37,180 nucleotides of DNA from Acidimicrobiia bacterium (GTDB lineage Bacteria > Actinomycetota > Acidimicrobiia > Spongiisociales > UBA5794): assembly GCA_030065575.1 (NCBI GenBank), contig JASJDZ010000021.1:1-37180 (forward strand). The letters are read 5' to 3'. A model generated the notes under the pieces. The model saw only the letters and a list, made by a program, of their open reading frames with translations. It searched no databases and was not told the origin of the DNA. A program made the translations under genes and the position numbers. This document shows, one piece after another, positions 7,431 to 15,229 of this stretch. The stretch's first letter is position 1. Each line of letters opens with the position of its first letter.

Positions 7431-8921
7431 ATGAGGCGCACAATCGTTGCGGTCGCCCTAGCGGCGATGCTGGTGGTGGCCTCGTGCGGCCGGACCGCGG
7501 AGCCGCCTGAGGACGAGGCCTGGGCAGCGGAGGCAGAGACTGTCATAGCCCTGCTGGCCGACGCGTACGATGTCGCCGATCCGTACCAAATGGCTCGCTT
7601 CTTCTCCGCGGGCGGAACCCTCGATCTATCCATCTGGGGTCGCGGCGTCGCCAGGACCCCCGAGCAAGTCGTGGAGGCCGTTGGGCACCTGTGGTTCATG
7701 GACCTCGCCAACGTCAGAGCGGACCACCTGTTTGTCTCTCCCGACGGAGCGCTGGTGTGGTGGTCGGCATACGCCGACGACATCATCCGCGGGAGCAACT
7801 GGGTGCAGAGCTACACGTTTGGACCCAGTGGCCGGACCGCTTCACGAGGGTTTCGCAATGTCTGGGGATTCGACCAGCGGGACACCCCCGACCAGACAAT
7901 TGACACGGCCGAGGAGTTGGCAGCCGTCAGACTTGCCGAACGCTACGTCGAGGCATGGCAGTACAAGAACCGAGCCATACTCGAGACGATTTACTCACCG
8001 GCCGTGGTAGTCCGGGACGACATCCTCGCTCTCGAGTGGCGGAATCGTGACTCGATCATGGCTGACCTCGATACAGCTGACCCGATTCAGCCCGGACCGC
8101 AGCCGAGCGTGTTCGTCTATCAGTCCGGAGCGTCGGTCCAGTCGGTCCAGGTCATTGTCCTGGTCCAGGTGAGCGGTGACTGTCCGAGGCTGGAAGCCCG
8201 GCGTCTCAACCTGTCGGGTGATCGTGTCGATAGGGAAATCCGCTACACCCATGTCCCTTCCGCACAACGCTGCCTCGCCGACCTCCCCGACGGTTGGTGG
8301 ACAACCTTTGAACTGCCGGCGGAGCTACTGAACAACGTGACCGAGGTCATCGATGTTGCCGGATTGGGTGTCGACCTGATCAACGCAGAACCCGCACATG
8401 AGGAGTTCTCCCGGTGGCTCTTCGATCGGTTCGCTGAGGCCGGGATCGGGTTGCCCGAGGTTTCGGCGATCTGGTTCCCTCCCGCACCTGAGTGCGACGA
8501 ATACGCAGGTTTGGCCACAGAGTCCGACGCGCGATACCAGGGCCGGCATACGGTCGTGATTTGCTTCGAGGACCACCGCTTGCTGTGGGAGGACTCCGAG
8601 TCGGGATGGTTCCCGATCGCCGCCTCGTACGGACTTCACGAACTTGCACACATCTGGATGGTCGATCACCTGACCGATGACACGCGGGCTGCGTTCAATG
8701 AAATGGCCGGCCTCGAAGTATGGCGACAGGCCGATGTCGAATGGGCCGAGCGTGGTGTTGAGTGGGCCGCTTTCACGATCCCCTGGGGAATCGTGGGCGC
8801 GACAGACGCTCGTTGGCCCAGATTCTTTCCCGAGGCCACATGCGAGGAGTTGACGGCCCGGTATCGACTGCTGACGGACCACGAACCACTGACGGAATGC
8901 GGGGAGGATCAATCGACATGA
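7431..8921 (+). CDS. Lipoprotein with two NTF2-like regions and an HExxH metallopeptidase-like C-terminus
   Basis: A 496-residue predicted lipoprotein starting at ATG 7431 (MRRTIVAVALAAMLVVASCG; lipobox VASC). Residues about 30-145 and 155-310 look like SnoaL/NTF2-type folds (LLADAYDVADPYQMARFF; AERYVEAWQYKNRAILETIY), possibly binding or scaffold modules. Residues about 330-490 contain LHELAHIWMVDH, giving H403, E404, H407 and a third His at 413, with Glu 424 and 429 downstream. This fits a zinc-peptidase helix, either with the H-x3-H-x5-H spacing of metzincins (Met in place of their Gly) or with a gluzincin-type Glu. No named family recognised, and catalysis is inferred. Several Cys in the last third suggest disulfides. 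The stop overlaps the next start (ATGA). Confidence 0.8.
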   Translation: MRRTIVAVALAAMLVVASCGRTAEPPEDEAWAAEAETVIALLADAYDVADPYQMARFFSAGGTLDLSIWGRGVARTPEQVVEAVGHLWFMDLANVRADHLFVSPDGALVWWSAYADDIIRGSNWVQSYTFGPSGRTASRGFRNVWGFDQRDTPDQTIDTAEELAAVRLAERYVEAWQYKNRAILETIYSPAVVVRDDILALEWRNRDSIMADLDTADPIQPGPQPSVFVYQSGASVQSVQVIVLVQVSGDCPRLEARRLNLSGDRVDREIRYTHVPSAQRCLADLPDGWWTTFELPAELLNNVTEVIDVAGLGVDLINAEPAHEEFSRWLFDRFAEAGIGLPEVSAIWFPPAPECDEYAGLATESDARYQGRHTVVICFEDHRLLWEDSESGWFPIAASYGLHELAHIWMVDHLTDDTRAAFNEMAGLEVWRQADVEWAERGVEWAAFTIPWGIVGATDARWPRFFPEATCEELTARYRLLTDHEPLTECGEDQST

Positions 8922-9433
8922 TCAGAAGAAGGCACGCAGGCGCAATCATCGCAGTCGGGCTAGCTCTGCTGGTGGGGTCCTGCGGCAATGACGCTCTGGA
9001 CCCTGTCGTTGTGTTCGATCTCCAACCGATCGAGGCGCAGCCGTGGACGGCCACCGGAGAGCTCGTGGACGCTGGTCTGCTCTGCTCGAGTGGCGATCGG
9101 GAGTTCCTATTTGTGGGCTACCCCGACGGCAGTCCGATGCCGGTCGAGGAGATGATGAAGCTGATCGATGATGCAATCGAGGCCGGTGGCAGCCACGAGA
9201 ACGTAGCCCGCATAGGGCGCATGGAGTACGTCTGCGACGACGGGTCGGGCACGTTCACGATGACCGAGAGAATGACCGGCGATCCCGCAGACGAGATAAC
9301 CAGCGAGGTCACAAGAGGCTCCGGTGCCTACCTCATGATGTCCGGCACTTGCACGCAGGAGGAGCACACAGAAGGGACCGAGGTCGTGAGACTGACTAAT
9401 ACGTGCGAGTTTGACCTCGGTTCGGAGACCTAG
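8918..9433 (+). CDS. Small lipoprotein, function unknown
   Basis: A 171-residue predicted lipoprotein starting at ATG 8918, overlapping the previous stop by four bases; GGGGAGG at 8901-8907 serves as ribosome site. The signal MIRRRHAGAIIAVGLALLVGSC ends in lipobox VGSC. The mature part (about 150 residues) has Cys at LLCSSGD, EYVCDDGSG, SGTCTQEE and TNTCEF, so two disulfides are possible. The beta-rich pattern (GTFTMTERMTG, EVTRGSGAYLMMSG) suggests a small extracytoplasmic sandwich. I do not recognise a family. Translational coupling suggests it acts with the HExxH lipoprotein. Confidence 0.8.
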   Translation: MIRRRHAGAIIAVGLALLVGSCGNDALDPVVVFDLQPIEAQPWTATGELVDAGLLCSSGDREFLFVGYPDGSPMPVEEMMKLIDDAIEAGGSHENVARIGRMEYVCDDGSGTFTMTERMTGDPADEITSEVTRGSGAYLMMSGTCTQEEHTEGTEVVRLTNTCEFDLGSET

Positions 9434-9442
9434 CCACTCCGC

Positions 9443-10963
9443 TCATGCCCCGGTCTGCCCTTCGAACACTGCGCGCACCATGTCAATTGTGTCGGCCTCG
9501 GCGGCTGTCTTGTCCTCTCGGTATCCCTTGACCCGGGCAAACCGCAGGGCCATCCCTCCTGGATAGCGGCTACTGCGCTGCACGCCATCGATGGCAATCT
9601 CGACGACCTGCTCCGGTCGGACATACACAACGTGACCTTCCCGGTGCGTCTCCAGCTCGAGGAATCGCTTCGTCTGCCACTCCAGGATCGCGTCGGTCAT
9701 GCCCTTGAACGTCTTCCCCAGCATGACAAATCCGCCTTCCGGATCACGCGCACCCAGATGGATGTTGCTGAGCCAACCGTGGCGACGCCCGGACCCCCAC
9801 TCGACGGCGAGCACCACGAGATCAAGCGTGTGAACCGGCTTCACCTTCAGCCAGCCCGCACCCCTGCGACCCGCTTCGTAACGGGTATCGAGAGCCTTGA
9901 TCATGATGCCTTCATGCCCGGAGCGGATGGTGGTTGCAAAGAAGTCGTCGACCTCAGCCGGATCAGCGGTGATGAGCCGCGGGAGCCGGTAGTTCTCGGG
10001 AACAAGCCGGTCCAGCAACTCGATCCTTTCGACCAGCGGCAGGTCGAGGACATCGGACCCATCGAGATGAAGCAGGTCAAAGAAGAACGGCGTCAACTCA
10101 ACGGAGTGAGTCTCAGTCTCGCTTCCGAACCGGGCCATGGTCACCTGGAACGGGAAGGGTCTACCGTTGGGCTGCAGTGCGATGGCCTCGCCGTCCAGTA
10201 GGACTGAGCTTGCATTGAGTTGCTGGACCACGGCCACGATCTCGGGCAGTCGATCGGTCACATCGTTGAGGTTCCTCGTGAAGATGCGAACCTCGCCTCC
10301 CGCAAGGTGGGCTTGGATTCGTGCTCCGTCGATCTTCCGTTCCACGGCGGCCTCACCGAGGGTGTCTAGGCCTGCGGCAGCACTTCCCGCGGTCTTGGCC
10401 AGCATGGGAAGCACCGGACGGAAGATCCTGAGGCCGACACGCTCCAGCCCCTCCCGGCCATCTCGCCGGGCGATGGTTGCCACTTCACCCAGATTGCCGG
10501 AGAACATGACCGCGCGCCGCACCAGCGTTGCCGGCACCCCGGACGCCTTGGCAACCGCGTCCATCACGACCTTCTCGCTAGCTCCCTGGCGAAGGCCCCC
10601 GACCAGGAGCGCAGCCAGGAATTCATGTTCATCGTCCGTGGCTCGACCGAACAGGCGATGCAGAGCCTCCTGGCGCCTCGCGGTGGAGCCCGGTCCCGAG
10701 AGGTTTGCCAGTTCGGCGATAGCGACCTCGACGTCGGTGACGGTCAGCTCCGGCTGGGCTGCAGGGGACGGAAGGTCGCGCAGCGTTGCATACCCCACCC
10801 CAATTGACCCCTCGGGCAGGACTCCGGCCAGGTAGGAGACGCCGCTCGCCAACTCGGGCTCATCGAGGGCTGCAACAGCATCGGCGAGCAGGGCGATCTT
10901 CTCGTTTCGTGCCGCAGCGGCTGCGACCGCATTGGATACCACAACAACGTCTTTGAGCAACAT
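9443..10963 (-). CDS. ligB: ATP-dependent DNA ligase, LigB type
   Basis: A 506-residue ligase that seals DNA nicks through AMP-lysine and AMP-DNA intermediates. Start is ATG 10963 (MLLKDVVVVSNAVAAAAARN). Residues 1-190 form the alpha-helical DNA-binding domain. Motif I is ERKIDGARI with catalytic Lys210. DGEAIAL is motif III, EGIMIKALDT is motif IV, and GWLKVKP is motif V. The C-terminal OB domain ends with a motif VI-like segment (GMALRFARVKGYREDK). Length and order match LigB of mycobacteria, an accessory ligase beside the essential NAD-dependent LigA. It converges on the lipoprotein pair with a nine-base gap. Confidence 0.93.
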   Translation of the reverse strand: MLLKDVVVVSNAVAAAAARNEKIALLADAVAALDEPELASGVSYLAGVLPEGSIGVGYATLRDLPSPAAQPELTVTDVEVAIAELANLSGPGSTARRQEALHRLFGRATDDEHEFLAALLVGGLRQGASEKVVMDAVAKASGVPATLVRRAVMFSGNLGEVATIARRDGREGLERVGLRIFRPVLPMLAKTAGSAAAGLDTLGEAAVERKIDGARIQAHLAGGEVRIFTRNLNDVTDRLPEIVAVVQQLNASSVLLDGEAIALQPNGRPFPFQVTMARFGSETETHSVELTPFFFDLLHLDGSDVLDLPLVERIELLDRLVPENYRLPRLITADPAEVDDFFATTIRSGHEGIMIKALDTRYEAGRRGAGWLKVKPVHTLDLVVLAVEWGSGRRHGWLSNIHLGARDPEGGFVMLGKTFKGMTDAILEWQTKRFLELETHREGHVVYVRPEQVVEIAIDGVQRSSRYPGGMALRFARVKGYREDKTAAEADTIDMVRAVFEGQTGA

Positions 10964-11010
10964 GACCGAACCGAGGTTATCCCACACCTTGTGAGAACGC
11001 GGTCGGCGGC

Positions 11011-12357
11011 ATGGCTGCTAGGTTGCCGGTCCAGCCGATTGGCCGGCCGGTAGTGGTCCCACCACAGGTATGCGAGGCGTTCGTGAACAAGAGTCGAGGG
11101 CTTAGGAAGCGCCTGCCCGCAGGGGTCGTCGATGCTTCGTTTGCCTCTTTGGCAACGTTTGCGGTTGGGCTCGCTGCAATCAACCTGCTGCCCGATGCGG
11201 AGCGTGGCGTCTATGAGCTCTTCTTCACAGCCTTCCTACTGGGAACAGTTCTCCCGAGGAATCTGATCTTCACTCCCGCCGAAGTCGATGCGGTTGGGTT
11301 TCCCGTCGAGAGCCGGCTTCCGCTGATCCGGAGAACCCTGACCCTCGGGATGGGCCCCGCGGTCGGATCGGCCGCTAGTGCGCTACTTGCGGCAGCCGTG
11401 GCGGCACCACTCAGCACATCCGACGTCATAGTCCCGTTCACAGTGACTGCAACCGTGGCCGGGTTCCTCTCCCCACTTCAGGACCACGTCCGAAAGATGC
11501 TTCACATCGGGATCAGGTCCTGGCTGGCTGCTGCCATCTCGATTGCGCAGTTCGTTGTCGCGATCACGGCAATTCTCGTGATGATGGGCCTCGACGTTCC
11601 CGTACCGTGGATCCCGTTCGGAGCGCTTAGCATCGCCAATCTCGTTTCGCTCACCTTTGGCTGGGTCGTCACCAGGGAGGTCCACCAACACGCCCCGGGC
11701 GAGGAGACCATTCGGTTCAAAGGTCTCATCAAGAGGGGGCGGTGGTTGGTAGTTCACGCGGCTGGGCCGTCCGTCGCCGGATTCCTCGCCGCCACGATCA
11801 TCACCCGATTGGCCAGCCCGGAGGCTCTCGGATTCGCCGGGGCTGCTCGAGTCGTCGCGCAACCGATCACGGTGTTTGCGTCGGGGCTGACCGCAGTACT
11901 TGCCCCCCGCATTGTCGAAGCCGCAATGAAACGAGATCGGGCTCTAGCCCGACACACCAACACCGTCTACCTGGTCGCCATTGCAGTTGCCGGAGTAGCG
12001 TATCTGGCCGTTGCCGGATGGTCGTGGATGCTCAATCCGATGACCTGGATCGTGCCGTCAGCCTATGAGATCTCCGGCCTCGTCGCCCTGACCATCGTGG
12101 CCAACATCGCAACGGCGGGCATATTCCTGCAGGTGAACGATCTTCTCGGGGCGAAGCGCGAAACAACCCTGGCCAAGGTGTCGTGGGCGGTGTCCCCAGT
12201 GCTCCTGATCGGCGCGGCAACGGCGGGGGTCACCGACGCATTTGCCCGCGCCATCGGCCGACTCGGCGAGGCAACTATCCGCTTCTTCGTGCAGCTCCGC
12301 GTGATCAAGCCGCAATACGAGGATCCCCGCAACCAAGAACCTTCGACCAGTCCCTAG
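11011..12357 (+). CDS. Polysaccharide flippase-like (MATE/Wzx superfamily) membrane protein
   Basis: A 448-residue polytopic membrane protein with about 12 helices. It resembles Wzx/MATE-type exporters that flip lipid-linked glycans or lipid II across the membrane, though divergently. Repeated helix pairs (VDASFASLATFAVGLAAIN; LGFAGAARVVAQPITVFASGL; VSWAVSPVLLIGAATAGV) and short charged cytoplasmic loops support this. The start is uncertain: ATG 11011 or GTG 11083 (VNKSRGLRKRLP), the latter giving a shorter N-terminus that is more usual for the family. It is transcribed towards the asparagine-synthetase/glycosyltransferase genes, and its stop shares CTAG with the convergent stop of the next gene. 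The neighbours support a role in surface glycan export. Confidence 0.75.
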   Translation: MAARLPVQPIGRPVVVPPQVCEAFVNKSRGLRKRLPAGVVDASFASLATFAVGLAAINLLPDAERGVYELFFTAFLLGTVLPRNLIFTPAEVDAVGFPVESRLPLIRRTLTLGMGPAVGSAASALLAAAVAAPLSTSDVIVPFTVTATVAGFLSPLQDHVRKMLHIGIRSWLAAAISIAQFVVAITAILVMMGLDVPVPWIPFGALSIANLVSLTFGWVVTREVHQHAPGEETIRFKGLIKRGRWLVVHAAGPSVAGFLAATIITRLASPEALGFAGAARVVAQPITVFASGLTAVLAPRIVEAAMKRDRALARHTNTVYLVAIAVAGVAYLAVAGWSWMLNPMTWIVPSAYEISGLVALTIVANIATAGIFLQVNDLLGAKRETTLAKVSWAVSPVLLIGAATAGVTDAFARAIGRLGEATIRFFVQLRVIKPQYEDPRNQEPSTSP

Positions 12358-14054
12358 ATCAGGAACTCTGCCTTCACTTTGGCTTCGTGCGGTTGCAGAT
12401 CATCGTTCCGGACCACCCTTTCCAGCCAGATCGCGTGCGAGATCGCTACCCAGGTGGTAGCTATCGGCCGGGCAACCAACTCGGCGCGCTGCTCGCTATC
12501 AAACAGATCCGGGACTTCGTACCGCTCCCAGACATCTTGGAGCGGCCCATTCTCATAGAATCGCCGCCAGGGCAACGCGGTCGCCTTCTTCCGCTGGTTC
12601 ACCGGGTAGTCCGGGACCTTGCGCGTGAGCAGCTCCTTGAGAATCCACTTCGCAGACAGCCCGCGGATGTACCGATCGCGCACCGGGATCGTGGCCAGCG
12701 CATTGAGCACATTTGGCGCGCAATATGGCGCGAACGAGCTCTTCCCGGCAGCCTGACATGCGGCATTGGCCGACCTCACCGGATTCACCATCACGACATG
12801 CCAGTGCGCCAGCTCGATCTGGGAGAAGAACCGGCTCATCGGATCGGCGGTGAGCACCACACGATCGACGGCGTAGTCAAGGCTGGCCTGGTTTGCGGCG
12901 TCGATGGCTTTCCGGCCAACAGCGCGCTCCAACAGGGGCGTGTCACCCGATGCGCGCGCAGTAGCGCCATAGCCCCGCCTGTCCAGAAGCGGGCGGCTGA
13001 ACCGGTTCGCGATCGGGCCCACCTGGCCAAGTCGATAGCCGAGATGACCGGGGATCGACTTGGCGCCGATGTTGACGGCTTGTCGTATTCCCGGCCACCG
13101 GAACCAACTCGAGAAGCGGGCCAGCTTGAGGCTCATCCCGAATGCAGAATCTGCGCCCTGGCCGAAGACCAATCGACCATATGGCTGCGCGAAGGTAAGC
13201 CGGGTGAAGTACGGCGAGGAGTCATCGAAGCTCGGAGTACCGAGAGTCTCGGTGTTGAACTCGAGCATGGTGAGGAAGTCCCGCTCGGGTGTGGGGACCT
13301 CAGTAAGGCTCGCTCCGAGCATCGCAGCGGCTGTGCGTGCGTATTCACTCTCGGGGGCGAACTCAGGCGTGTCCGGCACGAACGTGACGGTCTGTGTCTC
13401 GGCACCGAGGTACGCAAGGAGAAGCGTCGAGTCAACACCACCGGAGAACAGCAACGCGGCACCGTCGTCGCGCGGCACAACCTCGGTCGCCTTCTGCAGC
13501 TCAGCATCGACCATGTCGAGGTATTCGTCCGCAGACCGTTCCACGATGACGCTGTCAACACGATCAAACATCGACACGGAAGTGGATCGGTTCCGCAGAT
13601 CGATCGCAAACTCCTCGGCCTGACCCACCTTGAGAATCCCAGCCGATACGGTCAGATGCCCGTAGGGACGCCGGTACAGATAGTGCTGCACAAGTGCCTC
13701 GTCGCTCGGGTAGCGGTCTGCGCGAGGGATCCGAGCGACGACATTCTGGAAATGGTCGCTGACAACGACTCTGTCCGCCGGCGCCAGTGAGTAGTAGAAC
13801 TCAGCGAACGAAAACAAGCCTCGCCACACCCGTAGCGAATGCGCCCCGCCCTCGTCGGCCTCGACCTTCACGATCAGCGCACCGCGGTTTCGCCTGCAGA
13901 AGTCCGCAACGTCCCCACCGGCCAGCAGAACACTGATCTCGCTCTCCGGTACCTGTTCACATCCGAGCAGGTAGCAAGAAGCGTTGCCAATGTCGGCGAC
14001 CCGAGCGCCGGGACTCAAGAACTCGAGGGTGAGCTTCGATCGGCGTTCGGTCAT
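12354..14054 (-). CDS. Asparagine-synthetase-like ATP-pyrophosphatase lacking the glutaminase Cys
   Basis: A 566-residue protein with an AsnB-type synthetase domain. Start is ATG 14054, overlapping the glycosyltransferase stop (ATGA). Residues about 10-160 are a remnant of the N-terminal glutaminase domain (FCRRNRGALIVKVEA, DHFQNVVARIPRADRYPSDEALVQHYLYRRP). The chain begins MTERRSK, so the Cys2 nucleophile is absent. The PP-loop SGGVDST is at residues 204-210 and FGQGADSAFG follows. The C-terminal part resembles AsnB (CAPNVLNALATIPVRDRYIRG, KWILKELL). The enzyme should adenylate a carboxylate and couple it to an amine or free ammonia. Relatives include glycan-amidating enzymes, beta-lactam synthetase and lasso-peptide cyclase; context favours glycan modification. 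Confidence 0.85.
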   Translation of the reverse strand: MTERRSKLTLEFLSPGARVADIGNASCYLLGCEQVPESEISVLLAGGDVADFCRRNRGALIVKVEADEGGAHSLRVWRGLFSFAEFYYSLAPADRVVVSDHFQNVVARIPRADRYPSDEALVQHYLYRRPYGHLTVSAGILKVGQAEEFAIDLRNRSTSVSMFDRVDSVIVERSADEYLDMVDAELQKATEVVPRDDGAALLFSGGVDSTLLLAYLGAETQTVTFVPDTPEFAPESEYARTAAAMLGASLTEVPTPERDFLTMLEFNTETLGTPSFDDSSPYFTRLTFAQPYGRLVFGQGADSAFGMSLKLARFSSWFRWPGIRQAVNIGAKSIPGHLGYRLGQVGPIANRFSRPLLDRRGYGATARASGDTPLLERAVGRKAIDAANQASLDYAVDRVVLTADPMSRFFSQIELAHWHVVMVNPVRSANAACQAAGKSSFAPYCAPNVLNALATIPVRDRYIRGLSAKWILKELLTRKVPDYPVNQRKKATALPWRRFYENGPLQDVWERYEVPDLFDSEQRAELVARPIATTWVAISHAIWLERVVRNDDLQPHEAKVKAEFLI

Positions 14055-15226
14055 TGCTTCCTCGCCTCCGTGTAGAGAGCGGTCCATGCCTTGAGTGCCC
14101 GATTGCCCGAGTAGTCCGCTTCGTAGCGGCGACGACACGCTTTCCTCATTGCTGAGAGCCGTTGCGGATCCGCCACCAACGAGCGGATCCGATCCACCAA
14201 CGCAGTGACGTCGCCCGGCGGGAATAGCAGACCCGTCTGACCGTCGCTGACTATCTCGCTGAGGCCTCCGTGATCGGCAACCACCGCCGGAGTCCCCTTG
14301 GCAAGGGACTCGGCGGCCACTCGCCCGAAGGTCTCGATGCCAAGCGTCGGCACCACAGCAAAGCTCGCCCGCCCCACCAGCCTCGCGTAGTCGGCTTCGT
14401 CGAGCATGCCGACGTACTCGATGTGACGATTGCGAGTGGCGATGGCTGCCACCCGCTCCTTTAGCGGACCGGCTCCAGCGATCTTGAGCGGGTACTCGAT
14501 TCCGCCTTGTTCCCATGCCGCCAACAGAGTGTCGAGGCCCTTGACCGGATCGAGCCGGCCGGCAAACACCGCATAGCCGCCATCTCCAGGGCCTTCTCCG
14601 GGATCCGGATAGATGAAGTTGGGAATCACCTCGATGGCTGTTGAGTCCCAGCCGGCATCGACGTAGATGGAGCGGGCATATTGGGAAGGGGTGACATAAC
14701 GCCAAACCCGTCTATTCCAGGTTCCGGCCCACCGGTGACCGGTGGACATGGTGGCTATTACGGCTGTTCCCGGTGCGCTATTCCGGTAGCACCGGTGTCT
14801 GACGCCGGGCCAGGCCACCGATCGGCCGACGCAGTCGGTGCATACGCCTCCATCCCGAAACAACATGCCCTGCGGACAGACAAGCCGGAAGTTGCGCAAT
14901 GACTGGACCATGGGCACACCAGCTCTGTGGGCCGCGTAGTGGACGGAGGGCGACAGCAGCGGGAACCAGTTCTGAACGTGCATCACATCGAACTTGGACT
15001 CTTCGAGGATGCCGGACACACGCCGGTACGATTCACGCGACCAGATTGCGCGAGAGGCGGTCCTGGCCTTGCCGATTTGGGCAACCCGCTCGTTGGACTC
15101 CTCCACGAGCACGACCTCATGTCCGGCGTTGCGCAGCAGCTCGACCTGAGCTTCGGTCGAGACGTCCTCTCCACCGTGAATCAAATACCGGTTGTGGAGC
15201 ATGAGTATGCGCAGCGGTTCTGCCAT
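14051..15226 (-). CDS. Glycosyltransferase family 4 protein
   Basis: A 391-residue GT-B fold glycosyltransferase. Start is ATG 15226, three bases after the preceding stop. The N-terminal domain opens with RILMLHNRYLIHGGEDVST, a GT4-style acceptor region. A four-Cys segment follows (CPQGMLFRDGGVCTDC...HRCYRN, about residues 115-145), seen in some GT4 subfamilies and perhaps metal-binding. The C-terminal GT1 domain begins near residue 215 with AVFAGRLDPVKGLDTLLAAW. The ETFGRVAAE stretch gives the E-x7-E nucleotide-sugar motif, then AVVADHGGLSEIV and GLLFPPGD. It probably adds a sugar to a lipid-linked surface glycan, in one operon with both asparagine-synthetase-like genes. Confidence 0.93.
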   Translation of the reverse strand: MAEPLRILMLHNRYLIHGGEDVSTEAQVELLRNAGHEVVLVEESNERVAQIGKARTASRAIWSRESYRRVSGILEESKFDVMHVQNWFPLLSPSVHYAAHRAGVPMVQSLRNFRLVCPQGMLFRDGGVCTDCVGRSVAWPGVRHRCYRNSAPGTAVIATMSTGHRWAGTWNRRVWRYVTPSQYARSIYVDAGWDSTAIEVIPNFIYPDPGEGPGDGGYAVFAGRLDPVKGLDTLLAAWEQGGIEYPLKIAGAGPLKERVAAIATRNRHIEYVGMLDEADYARLVGRASFAVVPTLGIETFGRVAAESLAKGTPAVVADHGGLSEIVSDGQTGLLFPPGDVTALVDRIRSLVADPQRLSAMRKACRRRYEADYSGNRALKAWTALYTEARKQ

Positions 15227-15229
15227 CTC

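Noticed and set aside
12183..13790. Long plus-strand frame of 535 codons
   Set aside because: Composition is rich in Arg, His and Pro with no family resemblance; it is antisense to the well-supported asparagine-synthetase-like gene.
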